A DNA stretch of 64,000 nt, from positions 1 to 64,000 of the forward strand of contig NZ_PVMZ01000012.1 of assembly GCF_003001815.1 (NCBI RefSeq), read 5' to 3'. The notes below the pieces were generated by a model. That model was not told the DNA's origin and made no database searches. It saw nothing but the letters and a program-made list of their open reading frames with translations. Numbering within the stretch: the stretch's first letter is position 1; each line of letters starts with the position of its first letter. The DNA comes from Actinoplanes italicus (lineage in GTDB: Bacteria > Actinomycetota > Actinomycetes > Mycobacteriales > Micromonosporaceae). Below are positions 10,617 through 19,219 of this stretch, one piece after another. The translations under genes were made by a program, and so were the position numbers.

Positions 10617-11756
10617 ATGGGCATGGTCAAAGTCGTCGGGCTGGTGCTGCATCCGCGGCGGGACTGCGGCGCCGCCATCGACGCGATCACGGGGTGGGCG
10701 GCCGAGCGCGGCGTCACCGTTCTCGGGCTGCCCGACGAGGTGAGCCGCATCAACGGCTGCACCGCCGAGGCGGTCGAGGCCGAGGAGATGGTCGAACGGG
10801 CGGGGCTGCTGGTGAGCCTTGGCGGCGACGGCACGATGCTGCGCACGATGCGCCTGGCCGAGGGGCGGGACACGCCGGTCCTCGGGGTGAACGTGGGACG
10901 GCTCGGCTTCCTGGCCGAGGTCGACCTGCCCATGCTAGGCGAGGCGCTCTCCGCGATCGACGAGCACCGCTACACGGTCGAGTCGCGGACCGCGGTGCGC
11001 ACCGTCCTGCCGAACGGGCGTGAGGTGTCGGCGTTCAACGACGTCGCCCTGGTGCGGGTGCCGGGACACGGGATGGCCGCGGTCGGTATCCGGGTGGAGG
11101 GCCGCGGTTTCGTCAACTACTCGGCCGACGCGGTGATCGTGTCGACGCCGACCGGATCGACGGCGTACAGCTTCTCCGCGGGTGGCCCGATCGTCTCGCC
11201 GAACGTGCAGGCGCTGATCGTCTCCGCGGCCGCCGCGCACTCGTCCTTCAACCGGTCGCTGGTGCTGGACACGTCCGAGCAGCTGGCCCTGGACGTGCTG
11301 CCGACCAGCGGAGAGCTGGCGATCGAGGTGGACGGCATCATCGAGGGGCACGCCTCGGCGGGGGCGTCGCTGGAGATCCGGCCGGTCCCGGAGGCGGCCC
11401 GGGTGATCCGGTTCGGACAGACCGGCTTCTACGAGCGGGCCCGGCGCAAACTGCGGGTCGAGGGCAGCGCGCAGGCCGTCGCGCACGATCCGGCCGACGC
11501 GGTCGTCGTCGACAACTTCGAGCGGTCGCGCTACGAGGTGCTGCTCGGCGGGGAAGCGGCCGGTTCGCTGGACTACCGCCGTGGGGAGGACCGGATCGAT
11601 CTGCTCAACACCGAGGTCGACCAGGCGTTCTCCGGCCGGGGACTGGCCGGCCGCCTGGTCTCCGCCGCCTTGTCCGACGCCCGGTCACGCGGCCTCCCGG
11701 TCATCGCGACCTGCCCGTACGTGGCCGGTTATCTCGAACGTCACCCCCAGAATTGA
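10617..11756 (+). CDS. nadK: NAD kinase with C-terminal GNAT-like (YidJ/Acetyltransf_CG) domain
   Basis: Residues 1-285 form an ATP-NAD kinase (NAD to NADP+): SLGGDGTMLRT with GGDGT at 69-73, VGRLGFLAEV, and STPTGSTAYSFSAGG near 176-190. Residues about 295-379 are a short CoA-binding acetyltransferase-like domain of the PF14542 type: NFERSRYEVLL, TEVDQAFSGRGLAGRLV and the terminal CPYVAGYLERHP. Ordinary NAD kinases end near residue 290, so this is a fusion within one uninterrupted frame. GGAAGG precedes the ATG. It is followed 13 bases later by the response regulator-flavoprotein gene, linking NADP supply to that redox unit. Confidence 0.9.
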   Translation: MGMVKVVGLVLHPRRDCGAAIDAITGWAAERGVTVLGLPDEVSRINGCTAEAVEAEEMVERAGLLVSLGGDGTMLRTMRLAEGRDTPVLGVNVGRLGFLAEVDLPMLGEALSAIDEHRYTVESRTAVRTVLPNGREVSAFNDVALVRVPGHGMAAVGIRVEGRGFVNYSADAVIVSTPTGSTAYSFSAGGPIVSPNVQALIVSAAAAHSSFNRSLVLDTSEQLALDVLPTSGELAIEVDGIIEGHASAGASLEIRPVPEAARVIRFGQTGFYERARRKLRVEGSAQAVAHDPADAVVVDNFERSRYEVLLGGEAAGSLDYRRGEDRIDLLNTEVDQAFSGRGLAGRLVSAALSDARSRGLPVIATCPYVAGYLERHPQN

Positions 11757-11769
11757 GGACAGCGACACC

Positions 11770-13428
11770 ATGGGCCAAGCCGTCATCCTCACTGTCGACG
11801 ACGACCCGTCCGTCTCGCGTGCCATCGCGCGTGACCTGCGCCGCCGCTACGCCGAGGACTACCGGATCCTCCGGGCCTCCTCGGGCTCCGAGGCCCTGGA
11901 GGCGCTGCGTGAGCTGAAGCTCCGCGGCGGCCGGGTCGCGGTCATCCTGGCCGACTACCGGATGCCGCAGATGAACGGCATCGAGTTCCTCGAAGAGGCG
12001 ATGGACCTGTTCCCGCACGCGCGGCGGGCGCTGCTCACCGCGTACGCGGACACCGACGCCGCGATCCAGGCGATCAACGTGGTGGACGTCGACCACTACC
12101 TGCTCAAACCGTGGGACCCGCCGGAGGAGAAGCTCTACCCGGTGCTGGACGCGTTGCTCGACGCCTGGCAGGCGACCGGTGACAAGGAGCTGCCGGACAT
12201 CCGCGTGGTCGGGCACCGGTGGAGCGAGCCGTCCTTCCAGATCCGTGACTTCCTGGCCCGCAACCTGGTGCCGTACCGCTACTTCGGCGCCGACGAGCCG
12301 GAGGGCCGCCGCCTGCTGGAGGCCGCCGGGGCCGGTCCGGAGGCGGTGCCCCTGGTGGTGACCGCCGACGGGCGGGCGCTGTCGCGGCCGACCGTTCAGG
12401 AGGTCGCCGAGGTGGCCGGGCTCTCCACGGCGCCCGGCCGCGACTTCTACGACCTGATCATCGTGGGTGGTGGCCCGGCCGGCCTGGGCGCCGCGGTCTA
12501 CGGCGGCTCGGAGGGGCTCAAGACGCTGCTGATCGAACGCCAGGCGGTGGGCGGCCAGGCCGGGCAGAGCTCCCGGATCGAGAACTACCTCGGCTTCCCG
12601 GACGGCATCTCCGGTGCGCAGCTCACCGACCGGGCCCGCCGGCAGGCCGACAAGTTCGCGGCCGAGACGATCAGCACCCGCGAGGTGGTCGGGCTCCGGG
12701 CGGACGGTTCGGCCCGCACGCTGACGTTCGCCGACGGCGGCGAGGTCTCGGCGCACGCCGTGCTGCTGGCGACCGGCGTCTCGTACCGCCCGCTGGTCGC
12801 CGACGGCGTCGCCGAGCTGACGGGCTCCGGCGTGTTCTACGGCTCGGCCGCGACCGAGGGCCCCGCCTGCGCCGGCACCGACGTCTACATCGTGGGCGGC
12901 GCCAACTCGGCAGGGCAGGCGGCGCTCTTCTTCTCGCGGTACGCCCGCAACGTCACCCTGCTGGTCCGCGGCGACTCGCTCGAGGCGTCCATGTCGTACT
13001 ACCTGATCCAGCAGCTCGCCCAGGTGCCCAACATCAGCGTGCGGACCCGCTGCGAGGTGATCGGCGCGCAGGGCCAGGGCCACCTGCAGACGATCACGAT
13101 CTGTGACAACAAGGCCGGTAACAAGACGACGGTCGAGTGCGGTTACCTGTTCGTCTTCATCGGTGCCGAGCCGCGCACCGACTGGCTCGGCGACACCCTC
13201 CTGCGTGACGAGAAGGGCTTCATCCGTACCGGTACGGATCTGCTGCTGAACGGGGAGCGTCCGCGGGGATGGGATCGGGACCGGGATCCGTTCTACTTGG
13301 AGAGCAGTGTCCCCGGTATCTTCGCGGCCGGCGACGTCCGAGCCAGCTCGGTGAAACGGGTGGCCTCGGCGGTCGGTGAGGGTGCGATGGCCGTCGCGCT
13401 GGTCCATCGCTACCTGGAGGCCCAATAA
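11770..13428 (+). CDS. Response regulator-thioredoxin-reductase-like flavoprotein fusion
   Basis: The 552-residue protein has three parts. Residues 1-125 are a receiver domain with DDD at 10-12, phosphoacceptor D62 (ILADYRMPQMNG), T90 and K113. Residues about 143-220 are a thioredoxin/glutaredoxin-like domain without CxxC. Residues 226-552 are an FAD/NAD(P)H oxidoreductase with GGGPAG at 233-238, VGGANSAGQAA and the terminal GIFAAGDVR FAD motif. The CxxC redox pair of true thioredoxin reductases is absent (GSAATEGPAC occupies its place), so the electron acceptor is not thioredoxin by the usual route. The stop codon overlaps the start of the histidine kinase gene (TAATG), so the two proteins are a matched signalling pair. 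Confidence 0.9.
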   Translation: MGQAVILTVDDDPSVSRAIARDLRRRYAEDYRILRASSGSEALEALRELKLRGGRVAVILADYRMPQMNGIEFLEEAMDLFPHARRALLTAYADTDAAIQAINVVDVDHYLLKPWDPPEEKLYPVLDALLDAWQATGDKELPDIRVVGHRWSEPSFQIRDFLARNLVPYRYFGADEPEGRRLLEAAGAGPEAVPLVVTADGRALSRPTVQEVAEVAGLSTAPGRDFYDLIIVGGGPAGLGAAVYGGSEGLKTLLIERQAVGGQAGQSSRIENYLGFPDGISGAQLTDRARRQADKFAAETISTREVVGLRADGSARTLTFADGGEVSAHAVLLATGVSYRPLVADGVAELTGSGVFYGSAATEGPACAGTDVYIVGGANSAGQAALFFSRYARNVTLLVRGDSLEASMSYYLIQQLAQVPNISVRTRCEVIGAQGQGHLQTITICDNKAGNKTTVECGYLFVFIGAEPRTDWLGDTLLRDEKGFIRTGTDLLLNGERPRGWDRDRDPFYLESSVPGIFAAGDVRASSVKRVASAVGEGAMAVALVHRYLEAQ

Positions 13429-14894
13429 TGACCGATGTCGAGGAGATCCGCCTCGAACCGTGTGCGCCCGGTCAGCTCACCATCGATGAGCTGCGCACCC
13501 TGTTCCTGTTCGAGAAACTGTCCGGCGAGCAGCTGACCTGGCTCGCCGAGCACGGCTGCACCATGCGGGTCGGCGCCGGTGGCCTGGTGCTGCGCGAGGG
13601 CGACCCGGCCGTGTCATTCTTCGTGCTGCTCAGCGGCACGATCGCGCTGAGCCGCCGGGTCGGCGAGGACGAGGTCGTCACCACCCGCACCGAGCAGCGC
13701 GGCGTCTACATGGGCGCCACCCAGGCTTATCTCCGCGACGACGGGGTGCCCCGCAAGTACGCGGCATCCATGCGGGCGCTCTCCGACAGCGAGTTCTTCG
13801 TGCTCTCCGCCGACGACTTCGGCTGGGTCATGCGCGAGTGGTTCCCGATGTCGATCCACCTGCTCGAGGGCCTGGCCCTGGGCATCGCGAACTCGCAGGC
13901 GGCGATCGGCGAGCGGCAGCGCCTGGCCGCGCTCGGCGCCTTGTCCGCCGGTCTGATGCACGAGCTGAACAACCCGGCCGCGGCTGCCGCCCGGGCCACC
14001 AGCGCGCTGCGCCAGCGGGTCGCCGCGATGCGGATGAAACTCGGCAAGCTGGCCGCCGGCAAGGTCGCCCCGGACCGGCTCGTCGCCCTGCTGGAGCTGC
14101 AGGAGGAGGTCATCGAGCGGGCCGCGAAAGCTCCCGCGCTGACCGCCATGCAGACCGCCGACCTGGAGGACGAGCTCGGCGACTGGATGGACGAGCGGAA
14201 CATCACCAGCGGCTGGGACGTCGCCCCGGTCTTCGCGCAGGGCGGCATCGACACCGGATGCCTCACCGACCTGGAGACGCGGCTGGGCTCCCCGGAGCTG
14301 CTCGACCAGGCGATCCACTGGATCGGGTACGCCCTGGAGACCGAGCAGCTGATGAGCGACATCGAGGACGCCACCGGCCGGGTGTCGTCACTGGTGCACG
14401 CCGCCAAGCAGTACTCCCACGTGGACCGGGCCGCCCACCAGTGGATCGACGTGCACGTCGGACTGGACAGCACGCTCGTGATGCTCGGCCACAAGATCGG
14501 CGAGGGCGTACGCGTGGTCAAGGAGTACGACCGGGACCTGCCCGAGATCCCGGCCCATCCGGCCGAGCTCAACCAGGTGTGGACCAACCTGATCGACAAC
14601 GCGGTCCAGGCCATGGACAGCGCCGGGACCCTCACCGTCCGCACCTACCGTGAGGACGAGAGCCTTGTGGTGTCGGTCGGTGACACCGGCCCCGGCATCA
14701 CGCCAGAGGTCCGCAAGCGGATCTTCGAGCCGTTCTTCACCACGAAGCCGGTCGGCCAGGGCACCGGCCTCGGCCTGGACATCTCCTACCGGATCGTGGT
14801 CAACGGCCACGGCGGGGACATCCGGGTCGAGTCGCAGCCGGGCGACACCCGCTTCCTGGTCCGGCTGCCGTTCACCGAACCGGCGTCAGCCTGA
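13428..14894 (+). CDS. cNMP-binding-domain histidine kinase
   Basis: The 488-residue soluble kinase starts with a CRP-like cyclic-nucleotide-binding fold (residues about 20-145). A dimerisation H-box follows (GALSAGLMHELNNP, His178). The ATPase shows the N box (NLIDNAVQAM), G1 (GDTGPGITPE), the F box (FEPFFTTKP) and G2 (GTGLGLDIS). There is no membrane segment, so the signal is internal, possibly cAMP, redox state or a nucleotide. Translation is coupled to the response regulator-flavoprotein by a one-base overlap. Its last nine bases overlap the convergent DinB gene. Confidence 0.92.
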   Translation: MTDVEEIRLEPCAPGQLTIDELRTLFLFEKLSGEQLTWLAEHGCTMRVGAGGLVLREGDPAVSFFVLLSGTIALSRRVGEDEVVTTRTEQRGVYMGATQAYLRDDGVPRKYAASMRALSDSEFFVLSADDFGWVMREWFPMSIHLLEGLALGIANSQAAIGERQRLAALGALSAGLMHELNNPAAAAARATSALRQRVAAMRMKLGKLAAGKVAPDRLVALLELQEEVIERAAKAPALTAMQTADLEDELGDWMDERNITSGWDVAPVFAQGGIDTGCLTDLETRLGSPELLDQAIHWIGYALETEQLMSDIEDATGRVSSLVHAAKQYSHVDRAAHQWIDVHVGLDSTLVMLGHKIGEGVRVVKEYDRDLPEIPAHPAELNQVWTNLIDNAVQAMDSAGTLTVRTYREDESLVVSVGDTGPGITPEVRKRIFEPFFTTKPVGQGTGLGLDISYRIVVNGHGGDIRVESQPGDTRFLVRLPFTEPASA

Positions 14895-15392
14895 GATCAG
14901 CCCTCGGAGATATGCCGCCTGGCCGGCGTGCTGGATGTCATCGTCCAGGATGCTGACCAGGCGGACCCCGACGGTCACCGGCGGATCCCAGTCACGGTCG
15001 ACGATCCGGTCCAGATCGGCGGGCGTCAGGCTTTCCAACGCCTCGACCGTACGATCATGCACGGCCTCGTAGTAGTCGATGAGAGCCTGATCGCTCTCCG
15101 GCGCGACGGCCGCGGCCTGCGCCGCGGTGTGCCCGTAACCGGTGTCCGACGGATCGGTCTTGAGCCCGAACCGCGGTCCCCAGTCACCGGTCACATAGAT
15201 CTGCTCGCCGCCGACGATCCCGGTGATGTGGTGGTCCTGAACACGGGTCAGGTGCCAGATCAGCCAGCCGATCGAGTTGGCGCCCGGCTTCGGCGCCCAG
15301 CGCAGCTGCTCCGGGGCCAGGTCACGGACCGCGTTCTCGATCGTCTCCGGTAGACGGCCGTACCCGTCCGCGAGGATCTCGTGCACGTCCAT
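14886..15392 (-). CDS. DinB/DUF664-family protein
   Basis: The 168-residue four-helix-bundle protein has the DinB-type metal site pattern: WLIWHLTRVQDHH in helix 2 and DDDIQHAGQAAYLRG in the last helix. Many actinobacterial relatives are metal-dependent, mycothiol-using transferases, though this one is not assigned. ATG at 15392 has GGGAG seven bases upstream; a GTG at 15398 would overlap the upstream stop. It is probably co-transcribed with the upstream membrane protein gene. Confidence 0.8.
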   Translation of the reverse strand: MDVHEILADGYGRLPETIENAVRDLAPEQLRWAPKPGANSIGWLIWHLTRVQDHHITGIVGGEQIYVTGDWGPRFGLKTDPSDTGYGHTAAQAAAVAPESDQALIDYYEAVHDRTVEALESLTPADLDRIVDRDWDPPVTVGVRLVSILDDDIQHAGQAAYLRGLISG

Positions 15393-15394
15393 GC

Positions 15395-16108
15395 TCACTC
15401 TCCCGTCTCGGCGCCCTCTTCCGGCGCGGCGCCGATGTCCGACTCCGTACCGGTATCGGTCTCAGTGTCCTCCGGTGTCCCGGTCTCCGGCGACGTCGTG
15501 GCCGTCGGCCCCTCGGACGTGGGAGCCGGCTCGGCCGGGGTGGTGGCGCCGGGGGTCGGTTCGGAGGGCGCCGTGGTGTCGGTGGCCGGGACGGCCGGGG
15601 GCTTCGAAGTGACCACCGCCGGCTCCTTCTCGTCGTGATCGTCGCCTGCCTGGTCGAACAGGATGGTCGGGCCGCCGTTGTCGCGCCCGCTGGTCACATC
15701 CGCCGCCGACCGGCCGGCGAACAGCTCCGCCGTGGTCAGCACCCCCAGCCCCAGGACGAAGAACGCGCCCGCCACCAGGGCCACCCGCTTCCAGTGGATC
15801 CTCCGGGGCTCCGTGACCGTCGTCTCCTCCGACGGAGCGGCATCGGTCGCCTCGACCGCGGGGGTACCCACCGCCGCCGGTGCGACCGTGAACGCCGACT
15901 GGAGCCGTTTCGCGCTGCGATCGATGGAACGGTGATAGATCTCCGTCCCGATCGAGCTGATCACGCTGGCCAGCGCGGCCCCGATCATCGTGCCTGCCAC
16001 CCCGAGGAACGAACCCAGCACGGCCGCGGAGACGGCCGCCAGTGTGCCGGCGATGGTCTTCGGAATGTCGATTCCGGACCAGAAACGGCCCTCAGCCTGT
16101 ACGGACAT
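15395..16108 (-). CDS. Membrane protein with Pro/Thr/Glu-rich external tail
   Basis: Not assigned to a family. The 237-residue protein has a hydrophobic Gly/Ala-rich segment near residues 18-50 (TLAAVSAAVLGSFLGVAGT), a charged loop ending RRIHWKR, and a second clear membrane helix near 106-128 (VALVAGAFFVLGLGVLTTA). A tail of about 100 residues made mostly of Pro, Thr, Ser, Glu and Gly follows. The positive-inside rule puts the tail outside. The layout resembles actinobacterial envelope proteins of unknown role. Its stop abuts the DinB start. Confidence 0.7.
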   Translation of the reverse strand: MSVQAEGRFWSGIDIPKTIAGTLAAVSAAVLGSFLGVAGTMIGAALASVISSIGTEIYHRSIDRSAKRLQSAFTVAPAAVGTPAVEATDAAPSEETTVTEPRRIHWKRVALVAGAFFVLGLGVLTTAELFAGRSAADVTSGRDNGGPTILFDQAGDDHDEKEPAVVTSKPPAVPATDTTAPSEPTPGATTPAEPAPTSEGPTATTSPETGTPEDTETDTGTESDIGAAPEEGAETGE

Positions 16109-16142
16109 GAACTCCTGATCCCTGCGTGAGGATTTGCGCGGA

Positions 16143-17423
16143 TCAGTTGGCCTTTACCTCCACGCCGTTCGCTAAACCCGCCGAGTCGGCCGCGACCCGC
16201 CGCCGGGTCAGCAGCCGGGTCCGCAGGATGCCCACCACCCCGACCGCGGCCACCAGGAACTGCACCGACATCGCGATGCGGAAGTCGTCGATGTGATAGT
16301 CGTTACTGCCGCCGGTGCGGGCGTCGAGGATCAGCCCGATCAGCTCGATCGTCACGAGCGACGCCACGAACCCGCCCACGTTCACCACACCGGTCGCGGT
16401 GCCCAGACGGCTCGGCGGGTTGAAGCTGCGGGCGAAGTCGAACCCGATCATCGAGCCCGGCCCGCCCAGGCCCAGCGCGATGACCAGCGCCACCAGCAGC
16501 GGCAGCGGCGCACGGCCGGGCCAGGCGATCACCACGGCCCAGGCGACCATGTTGATCGCCACGATGCCGAGCACCAGCCAGGAGCGGCGCAGCGGGTGCC
16601 GCTGCGTCAGCAGCCCCAGCACCGGGCCGGCCAGCATGCCGGTCACCACGAACACGGTCAGCAGCACACCGGCCGTGGACCGGCTCAGGCCCTCGCCCGC
16701 GACCAGGAACGGCACACCCCACATGAGCGCGAAGACCGTACCGGTGAATTGGGTGGTGAAATGCGCCCACAGACCCAGCCGCGTGCCCGGATGCCGCCAC
16801 GAGCTGCCCAGGTCGGTGCCGAGTCGCTGCCAGCTGATCGAGCCGCCGCTGCTGATCCGCCGCTCCGGCGTGTCCCGCAGTGTGGCAAGTACCACGATCG
16901 CCACGAACAGCCCGGCCCCGGCGGCGCCGACGAACGCGGTGCTCCAGCCGTATCCGGCGAGAACGGCAGCCAGCGGTACGGCGGAGAGCACCTGCCCGAA
17001 CTGGCCCATGATCCCGGTGAGCTGGGTGATGACCGGCACCCGCGACGCCGGGAACCAGCGCGGCACCAGGCGCAGCACGCTGATGAACGTCATGGCGTCA
17101 CCCGCGCCGACCAGCACCCGGGCGAGGATCGCCCCGCCCATGCCGTCGGTGAACGCGAGCAGCACCTGCCCGGACGCCATCACGACCGCACCGGCCAGCA
17201 CAAGGCGCAACGATCCGAACCGGTCGAGCAGTAGGCCCACCGGGATCTGCAGCGCCGCATACACGAGCAGCTGCAGCACCGCGAACACGGCCAGCGCACT
17301 CGCACCGACCCCGAACCGCTCCTGCGCGTCGAGCCCGGCCACCCCGATCGAACTGCGATGAAGTACGGCAACCGTGTACGCGGCCAGGCCGGCGGCCCAC
17401 ACCGCCCAGGGACGCAGGGCCAT
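16143..17423 (-). CDS. MFS transporter
   Basis: The 426-residue protein has about 12 hydrophobic segments and the MFS loop motif after helix 2 (LLLDRFGSLRLVLAG). ATG at 17423 is chosen because AGAGG lies seven bases upstream; an upstream GTG at 17459 would add a basic leader with no better site. The family moves small solutes or drugs by proton coupling; the substrate is not evident. It is read from its own promoter, diverging from the AbiEi/DUF559 gene. A short inverted repeat GGTAA/TTACC lies at about 17441-17457. Confidence 0.85.
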   Translation of the reverse strand: MALRPWAVWAAGLAAYTVAVLHRSSIGVAGLDAQERFGVGASALAVFAVLQLLVYAALQIPVGLLLDRFGSLRLVLAGAVVMASGQVLLAFTDGMGGAILARVLVGAGDAMTFISVLRLVPRWFPASRVPVITQLTGIMGQFGQVLSAVPLAAVLAGYGWSTAFVGAAGAGLFVAIVVLATLRDTPERRISSGGSISWQRLGTDLGSSWRHPGTRLGLWAHFTTQFTGTVFALMWGVPFLVAGEGLSRSTAGVLLTVFVVTGMLAGPVLGLLTQRHPLRRSWLVLGIVAINMVAWAVVIAWPGRAPLPLLVALVIALGLGGPGSMIGFDFARSFNPPSRLGTATGVVNVGGFVASLVTIELIGLILDARTGGSNDYHIDDFRIAMSVQFLVAAVGVVGILRTRLLTRRRVAADSAGLANGVEVKAN

Positions 17424-17572
17424 CAGACGCCTCTCACCGGGGTAACGTGCGCTTACCACCCTCCGTCGTTACCCACACCCCCGGCAACGTGCGCCTTCTC
17501 ACGTGCCCCCGCCCGCGTCCCGCGCTGCTCGTGTCCCGCGCTGCTCGTGCCCTCGGCGCCCCGCCGTCTGGT

Positions 17573-17690
17573 GTGGTGATCTGTGGCTGGCCGGTGGGCG
17601 CTGTTCGCCACGTTGCGTCGTCCGCCGTCTCGCGTGGTGATTCGTGGTCGGCGAGTGTGATTCGTCCACAGGGGCGGTCGTCATCCACAG
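17573..17690. repeat. Two degenerate 61-bp palindromic elements (upstream flank of DUF559 gene)
   Basis: Cores beginning GTGGTGAT occur at 17573 and 17634, exactly 61 bases apart, each preceded by CCGCCGTCT and followed by a decayed right arm (TTCGCCACG; TCGTCCAC). Spacing and left-arm sequence match the arrays at 18.7 and 47.7 kb, so these are probably old copies. The DUF559 gene starts directly after them. Confidence 0.6.
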
Positions 17691-17732
17691 GCACTTCGGC
17701 GCGCCGTGGTTCATTCTGCGAGCGTGGCCCTC

Positions 17733-18677
17733 ATGGCCGAATCCGTCAGCCCGGATGACACGTTCATCCGCCTCAACTCCCAGCAATCCGGCATCCTCAC
17801 CGCGGCCCAGGCTGCGGACCTGTTAGGACGGGGAGTCGTACGAGGCCATCTGCGAACCGGGCGCTGGCGCAAGATCTGCCGGGACGTCGTCATGACCTCG
17901 AACGGGCCGATGAACCGATCGCAGCATCTCTGGGTCGCGACGCTCGTGGCCGGCCCGGAGGCGATGCTCGCCGGGGTGACCGCACTCACCGAAGCCGGCG
18001 TGCGTGGGCTCGAGGAGGGCACGGTGCGGATCCTCGTTCCGGCCGAGCGCAAAGTCAGCACCCGCCTGCCCGCGATGCCGGCCGAGATGCCACCGGTCCG
18101 GGTGACGCGGACGAGAGTGCTGCCCTCCGACCACCGGCAGGTGGGAAGTCCACCGCGAACAATCACCGCTCGGGCCGTGGTCGACGCGGCAGTCTGGGCG
18201 CGGAGTGCGGATGCCGCACGGACCGTCATCGCGGTGAGCTGTCAGCAACGCCGGGTCACACCCGGGCAGGTCTTCGAGGTGCTTGCGATACGACAGCGCC
18301 TGCCCCGGGCCCGACTGATCGAACAGACGCTGACCGACATCGCCGGTGGAACCCAGGCACTCTCCGAGATCAACTTCAAGCGGCTCTGCCGGAACTCACA
18401 GCTACCCATGCCGGACTTCCAGGAACGGCGTCGTGACGCGTCGGGGCGGATTCGGTTCCTCGACGCCTATTGGGAGAAGTGGCGTCTTCATGCGGAGATC
18501 GACGGCGCTCACCACATGGACGTCGATCACTGGGCAGCCGACATGCTGCGGCAGAACGACGTGTGGCTCGCCGGCGATCGAGTGTTGCGTTTCCCCGCGG
18601 GCCTGCTTCGTTCACGGCCGGAGGTGGTGGCCGGGCAGTTGCGGGCCGCACTCCGGGCCGCAGGCTGGTGCGATTGA
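17733..18677 (+). CDS. AbiEi-like/DUF559 (Vsr-type nuclease fold) protein
   Basis: The roughly 314-residue protein has an N-terminal winged-helix-like region (SGILTAAQAADLLGRGVVRG, then HLRTGRWRKICRDV) as in AbiEi-type type IV antitoxins. Its C-terminal DUF559 domain of the Vsr/PD-(D/E)XK superfamily is marked by LHAEIDGAHHMDVDHWAADM, NDVWLAGDRVLRFPAG and a final RPEVVAGQLRAAL. The E-x-D-G and downstream His are the likely metal-site residues. ATG at 17733 is used; GTG at 17706 is possible, and neither has a clear Shine-Dalgarno. No cognate AbiEii toxin is adjacent. It is flanked on both sides by 61-bp palindromic elements, which suggests a link between protein and repeat. Confidence 0.75.
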   Translation: MAESVSPDDTFIRLNSQQSGILTAAQAADLLGRGVVRGHLRTGRWRKICRDVVMTSNGPMNRSQHLWVATLVAGPEAMLAGVTALTEAGVRGLEEGTVRILVPAERKVSTRLPAMPAEMPPVRVTRTRVLPSDHRQVGSPPRTITARAVVDAAVWARSADAARTVIAVSCQQRRVTPGQVFEVLAIRQRLPRARLIEQTLTDIAGGTQALSEINFKRLCRNSQLPMPDFQERRRDASGRIRFLDAYWEKWRLHAEIDGAHHMDVDHWAADMLRQNDVWLAGDRVLRFPAGLLRSRPEVVAGQLRAALRAAGWCD

Positions 18678-18681
18678 TCAT

Positions 18682-19213
18682 GTGGTGACTCAAGACTCGA
18701 TCCAGCCGCAGCTCACCACGTAGGCAAGCGTCCGTCAGTGTGTGGTGGCCTGTGCCTGTTGGCGAGCCGTGAGTCACCACGCGAGGGGTGGGGCGGTGCT
18801 GTGTGGTGAGCAGCGCCCGCCCGCGAGCCGCAGCTCACCACGTAGGCAAGCGTCCGTCAGTGTGTGGTGGCCTGTGCCTGTTGGCGAGCCGTGAGTCACC
18901 ACGCGAGGGGTGGGGCGGTGCTGTGTGGTGAGCAGCGCCCGCCCGCGAGCCGCAGCTCACCACGTAGGCAAGCGTCCGTCAGTGTGTGGTGGCCTGTGCC
19001 TGTTGGCGAGCCGTGAGTCACCACGCGAGGGGTGGGGCGGTGCTGTGTGGTGAGCAGCGCCCGCCCGCGAGCCGCAGCTCACCACGCAGGCAAGCACCCG
19101 CCAGTGTGTGGTGACCTGTGCCCGTTGGCGAGCCGTGAGTCACCACGCGAGGGGTGGGGCGGTGCTGTGTGGTGAGCAGCGCCCGCCCGCTGACCGTAGG
19201 TCGCCACGCGAAG
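18682..19213. repeat. Array of nine 61-bp palindromic elements (four 122-bp tandem dimers)
   Basis: GTGGTG cores start at 18682, 18742, 18803, 18864, 18925, 18986, 19047, 19108 and 19169: steps of 61 after an initial 60. Two subtypes alternate, giving a near-identical 122-bp tandem unit from 18709. Type a ends GAGTCACCAC; type b pairs GTGGTGAGC with GCTCACCAC over nine bases. The first element is chimeric and the last copies have diverged. The array lies between convergent genes (DUF559 and S9 peptidase). Confidence 0.93.
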
Positions 19214-19219
19214 GTGGTG

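Noticed and set aside
17706..17732. GTG at 17706 as the start of the DUF559 gene
   Set aside because: No ribosome site supports it, and the nine extra residues run into the decayed repeat flank; ATG 17733 was preferred but not proven.
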